From NCBI GenBank assembly GCA_029959085.1, contig JARWIR010000018.1:16367001-16431000 (forward strand): DNA of 64,000 bases. Direction: 5' to 3'. The stretch comes from Nemophila menziesii. Taxonomy: Eukaryota; Streptophyta; Magnoliopsida; Boraginales; Hydrophyllaceae. The stretch's first letter is position 1, and every line of letters starts with the position of its first letter. The notes under the pieces were generated by a model. It made no database searches and was not told where the DNA came from. It saw only the letters and a program-made list of their open reading frames with translations. The position numbers and the translations under genes were made by a program. Positions 12,466 to 24,250 of this stretch are shown here, in pieces.

Positions 12466-13510
12466 CTCTATGTTTGTGGGTACTCTAGCAGCCTAAAAAT
12501 TATTTTGAAGTCTAGCTGAAAGACCAACTTGGACATTAGCTCAGCCAATACATTATATTTCTTAAAAATCAAAGGAAATTTTATGAGGATCAAAATTTTT
12601 TCCTTTAGTGTTGCCTTATACAATAGAAAAACTGTGTAAATGATCTTGTAATGGTATAAGATCATGAATGAATCCTTATATATCCGAGCAACAAGGGCAT
12701 GATAAAAGTAGAAAACATGTTACTGTAAAATACAAGTCCTTTTATTATTATTATATATATATACACATACATATGTGTGAAGATCCAATTAGAAAGGAAA
12801 ATATGGTCATGATGAAAAATAAGAGTCCCTAGTAATCATATCCTATAACTTAACTTTCTCGTAAGCCTCTATGATGACATCGATATAACCTTGAATACCA
12901 TGGAGGGTTGTTAAAGAAGCTTGGGGATCAGGTAAGGATATATGATGTTTCATCTCCATAACCTCATGATCTTCTCTATAACAACATCATTATATAATTT
13001 GTATAATGTACGATTGAAAGAACATAGGAGTATTAAGAAAGGTTGTTCCTTATTTATTTCAGAAACGCATATGAAGAAAAGTCCTTACATGGGTTAAACT
13101 CTGTTTATAAGGATGAAACCGCTGACTTTTAGATGGACCTAATACATATTATGTGATAACTTTACCTTTTGTAAGATAATGTCTTTCTCCCAATTATTGT
13201 GTGAACTAAGATATACGAAAAAGTGTCTTTTGTAAAAGAATTAAAAAACTTCAAATTTTTGAATGACATTATAAAGATTAAGTAGATTGGTAAAACATGT
13301 TTAAAATTTTGTCTCATTACCTATGTCGCCTCACATTAAGGCCTCGATTATTTCCCCATATCACAAATATATATTAAATATTACTAAATTATATTTGACT
13401 AGTATATTTTCAAAATTATAACTTAATTTACTTATCGATGTAATTAAATAAGTATCATCATTTACTTAATTTGCTTTAAAGTAAAAAAAATGAATAATTA
13501 GAACAATAAT
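12466..13510. other. AT-rich spacer to the next unit, no gene recognised
   Basis: No recognisable domain on either strand. A minus-strand stretch near 12860-12970 (EVMEMKHHISLPDPQASLT) is protein-like and might be a retroelement scrap, but I cannot place it. Confidence 0.5.
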
Positions 13511-14484
13511 AGATCTTTAAATCAAATCATCTATCTAAATCCATGCTTAGTCATGCCAGGCTCATTGTTGATAGAGTCTCCTTCCTTCTTACATATAAGT
13601 GTGCATGTGAGAATGATATAATTTTAGAATATATAGGTAACCTCACACAAAATAAGTTTAATGAAAATCTCGATACTTAAATTAACGAGATAGAGGTCAT
13701 GGAAACTTGTCTAAATGACAATCTCAAATTTCAACTCGATGCCATATTAGCCATGCAAGCTTATCATCTCATTCTAAATTGTACATAAACTCACATTTTC
13801 ATCAGCAAAGACTATATTAATGTTATTAAGTGTCTTAAAAATCTATCCGGAGCCAAGTGGAACATTCAACCTAATGTAAAGAATGTCATGGATATATAAG
13901 GTAAATCAAATTGTACTTAATATCATATTTATTTAATAGACAATATATTGAATGATTATTTGAATGATGTATTATACAAAACCTCACTCATTATATAATT
14001 TGTCTCAGACTCGAGTAATATGTTTTGCTTGTAATTTTTGTAACGTTTTTTTCTAGAAAAATATTTTGTTAATACTTTTAATTGGTAAAATTTATATTAA
14101 TTAAATTTTTGTCATCTTTATATATTTTAGTGAAATATCTTTTACAACCCAAACCAAAAAGAAATAAATAATTTGAATTTCAAAATATATTTTATATTTG
14201 GAAAAAATAGTAAATCATAACCCAATATAATAATATTATATTAAAATAGATGACTATATACAAAATATTTTTAGCGTCTTTACTAAAAAACCTTTTAGAT
14301 TTAATGATAATATTTACTTTTAAAGAATATGGACAAATATTATTTATTACACCTTTCCTTCTCTTATATACAGATACATGTATATGGATGTATGTGACAA
14401 ATTATTTAACTATTTAATAAGTTTATGAATACTGATACTTCACTATATTTGAAATAGTTTTTGTTCATTTGTCAATTAATCAAA

Positions 14485-16095
14485 ATGGCTTTAAGTGAAG
14501 AACATGCTACTCAAAACTCCATTGGAATAGAGGAGGAATTCTGCAATCCAAGTCAAAAGAGTAACTTTCCACTCTCCACGGGAATGGAAATCATATGTTA
14601 CAAAGAAAATCCAAAAAATGACTCTTTGGCTCCAACTGGAATGGAGATCGTTTTGTATGAACATGTAACATTCAACATAATATTAATAAACATTGTTAAT
14701 TTTTTAATTCTATAAGATTGTACACATATCTTAGGGTTATGAATAATGTACTTTGGAATTGTCGAATTAACAAACCCAATTATATAACCTATGAGGTGAT
14801 TTTATATGAGTTAAATTGACTTATTTTAAAATTAATTAAAATTGAATATGATTCTCCAACTCATATCTTTATAGGGATTGAAACCTATTTACAAAATCAA
14901 ATTCAAACTATTAATAAAATAATAATAAACTATTTCCCAATACTATTCAATTAAATAATTATAAAGTTTTTAAATATACTAACTTTGTATGTTTCTGACA
15001 TATTGCACGTCATAGTGTTCCAAAGAGTTCAGAGAAAATGTTCCAAAAGGAGTGGTGCTGAATCCCGATCCATTATCATGTGTACCCGTGGATGACACAG
15101 TTAGCCATATGAATCGTGAGGTAATTTTAGATGAGTTAGTCTTTCAGAATTTTCAATATATCTACAATCTTCCATTTTTTTTACATTGTCATTTGATATT
15201 TGGGATAAATATTTAGTGCTTTTAATTATAAAAAAATAAACAATTTTTTACTTATAGGTCCCTCAAATATTACCTCGCCAAAACGGACTAGTCTCTGCCA
15301 CTATTCTTGACTCTTCACGGGCATCCTTTAGGTCCATAAAAGTTGATGGAATTATTAAGTATGAGTTAGAAATGGAGGATGAGGTTTGTTACCTACTAGA
15401 TCTATTTGTTTCTTAAGATATATAATTATTAAAAAGTTGAAGTTCAAATCTGATAAAATTATTATTTTTAACGAAAATTTATATTATTATTTAGGTTTTG
15501 CCATTTTTTTAATACTTATTATTTCTTTAATTGTAGAATTTATTGATTATATTATTTATTGTAAATAGTGACTTGTTATTCTGTTGTGGTATATAGACTA
15601 CCCGTCCAATTATTCCGTGTTATCAAACTGCAAATATCAAGGATGGAAAACTACAAGGATGGATAGTTGAAAGAAGAAAGCGTAAAGGTGGAAGGATAGA
15701 TCATGTGTGTAAATTACGCTTTATATCAATGAATTGTTTCCAAACATTTTATAATTATAACTTTAAACTGTTTTTTATTGATTGTCCACAATTTTATTCT
15801 TATTTTAAGAGACTGAACTTCATATATATTTCTACAGTTATATTATCATTCAAAGAGTGGAAGGAAATTTCGATCTTTACCAGAGGCTAAAAGGTTCATT
15901 TCTGGTGAGAGTTCTCATACCGAGAAGAGAGTAAAATATAAAATATCATCAAACGTACTAAAGGTAAGCATTGAATAATAATTTATTTATTTTGAATTAA
16001 ATATGAATTTTGATTAAAAAACTGTTTTGCAAGCTGAACCAGAAGTTAAAACGTTTTTTGTAGAATCATGGAAGAATCTCTCGAACGTCCATTAG
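14485..16095 (+). CDS. MBD-like protein, copy 2, intron 5 acceptor mutated
   Basis: Exons 14485-14664, 15016-15120, 15258-15383, 15597-15704, 15838-15963 and expected 16033-16095. The protein is as in the other copies, with the MBD-like core GWIVERRKRKGGRID plus YY and SGRKFRS intact. It has private substitutions, for example G for E in exon 4 (KDGKL) and E/V changes in exon 5. Exon 1 ends in cat|gtaaca instead of cag|gtaata, a weaker donor. The intron 5 acceptor reads gcaa|g where copies 3 and 4 read gcag|g. The nearest AG is therefore one base later, and its use would shift the frame and stop at 16063, giving about 224 residues with a different nine-residue tail. A TTG-led extension upstream of the ATG is not conserved. 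It is either a tail-altered gene or an early pseudogene. Confidence 0.68.
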
Positions 16096-16565
16096 ATCAA
16101 CACATTTAATGTATGACTAAAAAATAGAAAAAATTTCTTGGGGTAATAGAGACAAGTATTTTTATTATTAGACTATTTTTTTCTTAAACATTATATTGGT
16201 TGTGGTTTTTTAATTTTGATGTTTGATAATTTCCTATTAGAGAATATTTATCTATATTTATCATTTATTGATGCTTATGTAATATTTATATTATTATTAT
16301 TAAGTTGTAAGTTATTCTTTTTTAAGGCATAATTACATAAGTTTTCATTCATAAAAATTAAAATTGGAAATATATATCTTTTAGAGGCAATTACCAATAG
16401 CACCATAGGAGGTGTTCATATTGACCTTAAAAGTCATGTCTAATATAACAAACATAATTAGACAATAATACCCTTGACTAAATATTCCCACTAAACTAAA
16501 ATTTCCCACCAAACAAAATTTTCCCGTAAAAAATTTTCCGACCAACTTTTCCGGTCAATTTTTTT

Positions 16566-16688
16566 CCCGCCAAATTTTTTCCGGCCATTTTTTCCCACCA
16601 AAATTTTCCGGCCATTTTTTTCCCATCAAAATTTTCCGGCTATTTTTTTCCCACCAAATTTTTTCGGCAAATTTTTTTCCCACCAAAT
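16566..16688. repeat. 28-bp minisatellite inside the Pack-MULE
   Basis: A tcccaccaaattttttccgg-like word recurs at 28-29 bp spacing (ccc at 16566, 16594, 16622, 16650 and 16679). Less regular copies extend to about 16500. It is a subterminal repeat array near the left terminus of the element. Confidence 0.8.
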
Positions 16689-16956
16689 TATATTTAGAGG
16701 TTTATGTTGTTTGGTGGGAAAAATCCCACCAAATTATATTTAGAAAAATTCCTGCTAATGACAGATCAGGATGAAGTTAGAAACTCAAAGCTTTAAACAA
16801 GAGTAAATGATATATGAAAACCCTTTTGTATCTTCCTTTTATCATATCCTACATGTCACATATTTAAGAAAAGAATATAGAAAATTTAATTGACCAACTT
16901 TGTTACTTGAAATTTTAGCTAATGAAAATAAAAAAAATTGAGAAATTTTGGAATCA

Positions 16957-17136
<180 letters not shown>

Positions 17137-17207
17137 CTACAGAATCAGTAATAGACAAATTTATTAAGTAAACTTTTTACTAAAAACGAGTTACTTACGT
17201 TATTTAC

Positions 17208-18000
17208 GCAGAAGCACACATATCTCCTTCAATTAATACCATCTCATCATCAGATAAATATGTAGACCCTGCATTATTAACACTAACATACACTTTATAA
17301 CTACTCAATTCATCCACAATAGGACTAGATGGATCATTTTCACTCCTTTCTTCTTCTTCCATAGTCATAGTTTCTCCTATTACTTCCCTTTGAACTGTTG
17401 TGTTAGAGTTATACTTTTGAGCAGAGAGTTTCTCCAGTCTTACATGATCATAACTGAAATATGTTGATGGTGTACAAAGGTCGACATTTCGTTTTTCGAA
17501 AACAGATTACAAGGTGGTAATTGAGATTTAAGAGAGATCATTTGAGAGCAAAAGTTGTTCAATCCATTCTCAGTGACATTTTCTAGGGATCCATCTATAG
17601 TTTCAGTATTATAAAAAAATTCACTTTCTTTCTCAATAATCTCAAATTCTTCATCTATTTCTTCACTATCAGAAGAAAGAATTATTGGATTACTTGTGTA
17701 ACGAGCCATATATTGCTTCCATCTAGAGATCATAACAGAGGTTCTATGAAGATCTAGCTCCTTCTTTACTATGAAGATATATCGGTGTTTTACATAAATT
17801 TGACACCAAACCTGCAAATTTCTCAACTTGCTCCATTGTTGGAGCAGTATTTACTTCCACTGGTAAGTTAATCACTTCAATTTTACCTAATGAAATCGCT
17901 TCATTTAAAATCGTTTGATAAAAGTTATCCTTTACACTCTCGGCTCTAAGATCTACAATAGTTTTAAACCGTGTTCTATAAGCCATTTGATAAACCATAG
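17208..18000 (-). pseudogene. Captured NAD kinase 2-like (chloroplast NADK2) gene fragment
   Basis: The minus strand carries a stretch matching the regulatory N-terminal half of plant chloroplast NAD kinase 2: FKTIVDLRAESVKDNFYQ, then VINLPVEVNTAPTMEQVEKF, then TPIYLHSKEG, then SVMISRWKQYMAR, SLKSQLPPCNLFSKNEMS, and near the far end DDEMVLIEGDMCAS. The SKEG segment is the phosphatase-like loop region of that half. The kinase catalytic domain is not present. A one-base frameshift around 17755 separates two frames and a stop lies at 17440, so the fragment cannot encode the native protein. A GT donor follows ...CAS (17206-17207). Assignment rests on recalled family features. The fragment is introduced by the MULE and unrelated to the MBD genes. 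Confidence 0.75.
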
Positions 18001-18286
18001 GAACGAAAACGTAAATGCTGTAACAGTATATAAACCATAGGAAAAAACCACAACACCTTAGCATAGAACAGTACCTTGCTTGAGTCATGACTATCGAATT
18101 TTTTACTAGAATTACAGAAGCTTGAGTCACATCTCTGATTTGTGTTTCACGCCTTGGCCTCCTATCAACCATTGAAGTCCAGTTTGAGGCACACCTTAGC
18201 CTAAAACTGACACACACAACTCTATTGATATAATCACTTTCCATATCATTCAAGAAATTAACTAATTAAATTCATTGAAACCCTAA

Positions 18287-18600
18287 TTGAATCCTAAATT
18301 ATTCAGGGCACTCCTCAATCGTTGCCTTGCTTCATCCATTGAGGGAGAGAAGGATAATTTCGTGGATATACGTGGAGGAAAGATTCGAAATAGCAGGTTG
18401 GTGGTGGTGGCGGCGATGGTGGTGGCGCTACAAGAGATAAAAGAATCGCGCCTGATGTATGTCTTGGAGGGGCAGCGTGGGCTGTGGTGTTAAGGGTCGG
18501 AGGTCGCGCTCGAAAGTAGCGGTGATGACGATGTGTGGTGGTGGTGGTGGCGATCGCGCGAGAGAGAAAGAGAGATGGTACTGTTGATATAATCACGTTC
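18287..18600. other. GC-rich, CpG-containing end segment of the Pack-MULE
   Basis: An island of GGTGG and GGCGG repeats and CGCG in otherwise AT-rich DNA. It resembles a captured 5' UTR or promoter region and lies upstream of the NADK2-like fragment in that fragment's orientation. Frames on both strands are low-complexity (Pro/Thr/His or Val/Gly runs), so I do not call a protein. Confidence 0.45.
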
Positions 18601-19664
18601 CTAATAAAAATGAAAACAAAATAAGGGTAAAATAGGAAAGTTAAATTTTTTTGGGGACTTTTATGGGGATTATTAAACTAAAGATGGTAGAGGGCTATTA
18701 TTATTACATTTGTGACTTAAATGGTAATTTTCTCTATCTTTTATATTTTTATATTTTTATATTTTAAGAGAAGAACCAATCAATTAATTATGCAGAGCAC
18801 TTTCATTGATAATAACTTGATAAATATAGTACTATTATCACAAAAATAATTAAACTAATTATATTAACTAGTACCAATATGTCTGCCTTAGGAGAATACG
18901 AATCAAAGGTAACATAGGTTTGTTTGTTATTAGCTGAGACATTGAGTATATATAAATATATGTTAGCTTGTACCAAAACTTATTACCTAATATATGATGA
19001 AAAAACAAATTTACTTGATGAAGGATCATATATATGTTTTTTGGGAGAAAACCTTTAATATTCTAGTTTGTCAAAAATCACTAGTTTGATGATATCTTTT
19101 AAGATCAAATACCAGCTTCATAAATATTTTAATGTTTTTTTCTCCTATTGTTGAGTAAAAATTAAATTTAAAATCCTATTTACTCTCAATAATCAAATAT
19201 CTTAAATAAGTAAAATAAAACAATAAATACCAAACAAAATATATAATAGGGCACCGAAGTTATCGACAATCATTGGTATATACATACAAAAATTATATAT
19301 GATTTACATAAAAAATATTAAAAAATTAGAAAAATCTAGCATCATTACAAGAAGAATTAAGATATCTAGCATTCGAATGAAGATTAAGATAAATTTTGAC
19401 AATCTAGTTTGTAGTATATTTCTGTATTATACAATAGGAAAATACTTTAATACAATATTATCTATTTCTAGAAACACATGTTGCTACTTTATCAATATAT
19501 GTTATCAATTTACAAGAACTAGTCTAATAAAGATTATGGATAAAACATAACGTGATAAAGTTCTTACACATCTCTTTGTAACACAATGTTTGAAAAATAA
19601 ATTTTACAATAAAAAATATTGGAGTTGCGTATCACAATGATAACTATTTCAAAGACTGAAGAAT

Positions 19665-19705
19665 TGCTAAACCTCAATAATTAACCCCGAAATCAATTAA
19701 CCCCA
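19665..19705. other. Junction of the 3.2-kb deletion, H1
   Basis: Sequence collinear with R1 up to about 4558 (...ttcaaagactgaagaa) jumps to the equivalent of about 7768. The join carries about 25 bp of filler (ttgctaaacctcaataatt) that nearly copies a word about 60 bp further on (gctaaacctctaaataatt). This is typical of templated end-joining. Confidence 0.75.
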
Positions 19706-20749
19706 ATAATTTTAACCATTAGATGCTAAACCTCTAAATAATTAATATTTTTAAAAATAAACATGTACCTTAATTTTTTTAACTCTTAATGAATTAATTA
19801 TTTACTTTTTATCCTAAATATGAATGAAAAAAAAACAAAACAAAAATAAAATGGATAAGAGCCTGTCATTTCCAGGAGATTTTAGGAGAATTTTGAATAA
19901 AATTGCAAAGACGTAGATATATTTTACCTACTCAATAAATTATTTTGCATAGTCAAAAATAATATTTATTGAATTTAAGTGTACTAAATCTTACACCACT
20001 GTCATTGAACCAGTTATCCCTAAAATCAGTTTTCTTCTCTGACCAACCTATCTTGGTGTAATAATCCACTATCTTGGGTGCCTTCAATAGTGTATCATCA
20101 ACATCATCTGTCCCTATCTTTGGGACTCTTAAATAAACAAATAACTATGCTTGTTAAAATTCATAGTGGAAAATATCATTGTCCCTATAAAATATTAATT
20201 TGTAGTCAATCTGACTTGTGGTGTAACACAAGTGTTACTTTGTAGCCAATGATAGCTTCAAAAACTATGAGCAATCACATTAGAGGCTACACTTATGTGA
20301 CAAACATTAGATGATAAATTTGTGATTTCATTATTCAAAGTATGTATTCGTAACTTTGTCAAATATAGTTATTCTTATGTTTGGGCCAACTTGTCACATA
20401 CTCCACATTTTCAGGGATATATATAATCCATTAATGCTTAGTTCCTAGAAGTTGTTTTCAAATAATTTACCCTGATTGATTTTTGTATATTACCTCAAAA
20501 TGTTTAACAAGTTTATTATAGTTTTGGCATGCTTATTCAGAATGCACATAGCTATACTTTAACCTCAAGGTAGTTAAAATAATAAATTATATTAGTTGTA
20601 AAGAATACATCTATACTTACTTAAAATAAATTTTCTTACTCCAAGAGCACTTTTATAGCACGTTAGACATGACCACCAATTTTAGAATTTCAGAAGCTAG
20701 TATACAGAAAATAGATACACTTAATGTTTTCTATTTCAAACTTTCAGGA

Positions 20750-22190
20750 TTAGTTGAAAATTTACTATCTTCATTAGCAAATAGAGCTAAATTTAAAATT
20801 CCAATGTCTTTACAACAAGGACCACCTTATTTCTTATGATTAAAGGGGAAGTTAATCCTTTCCCAATGGGTTTTGATGTATCACCAAAGTTTGCTATACA
20901 AGAGTATTTATCATACATAAATCTTTAGGTGACAATAACATTTACCTGGTAGAGGTGGGTAAATATACAGAAACATAGTCCAATTTTTTGTTTTCCATCC
21001 TTATAAAAGAATCAGCATTACCTCCCATGTAACATATTTTTTATACCATCAACATATTTTTTAACCTCTACATCTGATTTTTATATAAAAGTTATATATA
21101 ATGCAAGATGTTTATAAAGATCGTGATTTTAAAAAATTCTCTTGATATTTGAATATGATGTCAAATTTTATTAGAAGTACTACTAAAAATAATTTTGTAT
21201 TGTAGTAAAGGTACTGTCTATAGACAAACCAGATTTTGTACAAGAGACAGTTAGTGTTATGAGTTTCAACTCTAGATATTTTTGAAAATAAACTATGAAT
21301 AATCTATAGAAATAAAGTAAGTAAACTTGTATGATGGTATACTAAGTTTAAACTTTTTACTTTTACCTTTAGACACTCAATAATTTATCATACATATAAG
21401 AAGATGAATATTGAGTTTTGGCAACCAATTCTAATACACATAGTTGGAGTATACGTAGGGAGTTATATTCTAGTAAGGATAATATAGAAGAAGACACTAG
21501 TGATGTATTTCATCGCCCAATTTATACAAAATTGAAAAACATTCCAATTTTGTAAGATTAGCTTAAATGAAGTGTCATTCTACCTTATCATAAGATTTGT
21601 GAATATCAATCTTAATGGTTACGTATATATATTGGAATCCTTGCTTATATTTTTCATTTTGTTTATTAATTAATGTACTATAATCTATTTATCATTAATT
21701 AACCTATCATTTATGAAAGAAGATTTTATGGGTAAAAGCAGTTCATTCATAATATGTTGTACTCTGTCAAATAACATTTTAAAAACATATTACATAAAGT
21801 TAACAGAGCTTGGTCTAAAGAAGATAATTTGGATAGAGTTTTGTGTCTTATAAATTAGAGTAATAATAGTATGGCTGATAAATCTTTAGCTTCATGGAAA
21901 TCCATGAACAATTGAGGACATTCTTGACATACACTTTGTATATATTCTTTAGTAAAAAATAATTATAGCCTTCATGTCATGGATCTTTTTTATTCCAAAA
22001 TTTAACAATTTTTGTGCAACTTCATCCTCAGTAATAGTCCCCGCAAGCACTATAACACTTCAATTAGAATTCGTACGTGGTGTATTTGCATTAAATAACC
22101 AGAAAAAATTATTGGTTGCATTATAAACTTCCATGTAAACATTAATAGGATTAGAATTAACGTGAGAAACTAAGATATATGGTGAAGTTT
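20750..22190 (-). pseudogene. L1-type LINE reverse transcriptase relic, unit R2/H1
   Basis: Same relic as in R1 with the same motif order. The IDIHKSYDKVE motif lies near 21585-21625 with a stop in place of the following Trp, as in R1. It shares its old stops with the other units, so decay preceded the amplification. Confidence 0.65.
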
Positions 22191-23494
22191 GTTATTTAAG
22201 CTCAAACATACCCTCTTTATATTTTTTCATTTGTTGAAATTTTTTAGACATATTGTTACTATGTTCTTTTCTTCAACTATCAGTAAATACTTCATCTAAT
22301 ATCTTATAATTCTGAAAGTGTTATGAGTTGCATTAACAAACCACACACCTAAAATATATCTCATCTTCTTTGTTTTTAATAATAGTAAATGTATAAGGTT
22401 TTCTTTTACGAGGAACATGAAAACCATAACATACAAACTTTTTAATCTTCATCAACATCCTCAACCTCATACTATTTTGTCCATTTCTCGACTAAACACT
22501 ATCTTGATCAATTAAGAAACTTAGAAATATAAATTTTATTGATCATTACCTTCTTAAATATAGCCCATCAATTCTAAAATATTTACCCATAATATTTTTA
22601 TAAAGTTTGTTAATGTCTTAATATAGTGAAGTTTCGAAGAATCATATAAAACTCATTCATAACCCATGTTCTATAATCTCAAGCTTTACATAAAATTATT
22701 CATAGAAAAATACAAGAGTTTCATATTCCAAGTCAGTTCTAGGTTGTCATACTCTATCTACAATAACAATCTTTTTTATGTTATGTAACTTTCCAATCCA
22801 AAATATTGTTCATAAACCTTGTAGTTTATGTAGGATAAAAATGTAAGATTATTTCAAATATGCACGTATCAAAAAAGATAATTTCAATTATAGAAACCAA
22901 TCTACTTCAATGAGATTTCAGTTTTGTAACTTACGATTTTGCAATTGAATTGACATAATAACATTAGTTTCAAAAGTATGAAACTACAACACATTACACA
23001 TTGTTTGTTTCAATATTCTCACAAAAATATTTTATCTTAAACAAACTTGAGACCATTTTGTAAGTACATTTACTTTTTCTTACATACCTGCAGATAGGAA
23101 TGAAAAAAAGTGAATATGTCCTCTAAGAATACTTTTTCTAACACAATGACTTATGTCCTCTAAGAATACATTTCGTATAATGAAATTTTACTTTTGCCTC
23201 TTGGTTTATGACTTGGACAAAATAATTATTTTTTTAAATTTTTTTTTACTATTTAATCTTATACTAGTCTAATATTAGTATATTAATTTATGCTAGTAAA
23301 CTAATATAATGATATATATTCACTTAATAATCGATATTTATTCTCTAATAGAAATTATAAAAAAATATATTAAACGTATCAATGCAAACGTACATGTAAG
23401 ACCACATATGTTCACCATAACACTTCTCAACCTGCCCCATAATTCTCACAACTTTCAAAATCTTACTATAATTAAAAATCCCAAAATTTCAGTT
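22191..23494. other. AT-rich spacer, no gene recognised
   Basis: Counterpart of 10291-11579. Around 23118-23135 the word tcctctaagaatac appears in place of tttcaaatat and repeats a word found about 35 bp downstream, a small local templated change not present in H2. Confidence 0.5.
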
Positions 23495-24250
23495 GAACTC
23501 ATGGGTCAACTCAACAAACTCATGCCCTTTAAAATCTCACTTGGATAAAAATTACCATGGTATATCAGTCAAGCTTCCATGAAGAATCTACATAATCATT
23601 ATTTTTAAACTCTTGCCTGGATGAAACCTCCTACTTGGATAAAAAATTTCTGAGTCCTTTAGTCTAGCTTCGATGTTGTCTCATTAGGCGTGTGACTTTT
23701 ACAATCATACTCGAATTAAAGATCGTCAACACTTTTAGTCGATTTCCAAAACCTACTCAATTTGCTCATTTCCCTTTAAAATCTTTGGTGGAAGAAAAAT
23801 ATCCAAGTATTTCAGTCAGGCTCAATTATCAAAACGAAAGTCTAATTACCTACATATGTCTAATAATTAAATCTTTTGGTCGTGCACATATATCTACTTA
23901 CCATACTCGTAAATTAGTATCTTACTTGAGTGAAAAATCACTAATAATTTTAGATTTTCTCAAATGCCGACTCATATTGCTCATGATCTTTAGAATCTTA
24001 CTTGAAAAAAAAAATCCCCAATCTTTCAGTCAAGCTCCTATGATGTGTCAACATGCTCATGGATCTTAGAATCTCACTTAGATAAAAAAGTTCCCTATAA
24101 ATTTAGTCAAGATACCATGTTGTAACGACATTCTCATGGCCTTTAACATCTTAAATAGATGAAAAATACATACGTCAGTCAGTCAAACTTCTATGAAATT
24201 TCTACATGTTCATGGAATTGAATAAATTACTTGGAGGGAAAATTTCAAGG
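23495..24250. repeat. Diverged 76-bp tandem repeat array, H1
   Basis: The best-preserved copies start with ctcatg at 23980, 24056 and 24133, and ttcatg at 24209 (spacing 76, 77 and 76). Each has an aatctcactt-like word, an A-run and a cagtcaagct word. Earlier copies from 23497 are more diverged. The frames at 23309-23548 and 23692-24069 run through this repeat and are not considered genes. Confidence 0.75.

Larger units (their letters stand above)
582..13510. repeat. Large tandem unit R1 (about 12.9 kb), full-length block
   Basis: From about 582 (atctttaaatc...) the sequence runs collinear with 13511 onward and 25677 onward. The unit holds, in order, an MBD gene, AT-rich spacer, a LINE 3' tail (+), spacer, a LINE reverse-transcriptase relic (-), a 76-bp-type tandem repeat and about 1.4 kb of spacer. 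It is longer than the second unit's backbone because it keeps the 4559-7767 segment. It has two private features: a MITE at 1304-1485 and a 26-bp tandem duplication at 12414-12465. Unit boundaries are set where the left flank stops matching, so they are arbitrary with respect to any mechanism. Confidence 0.85.

Noticed and set aside
18315..18596. 93-codon Pro/Thr/His-rich minus-strand frame in the Pack-MULE
   Set aside because: Low-complexity translation of GGTGG/GGCGG runs. There is no evidence that it is coding.
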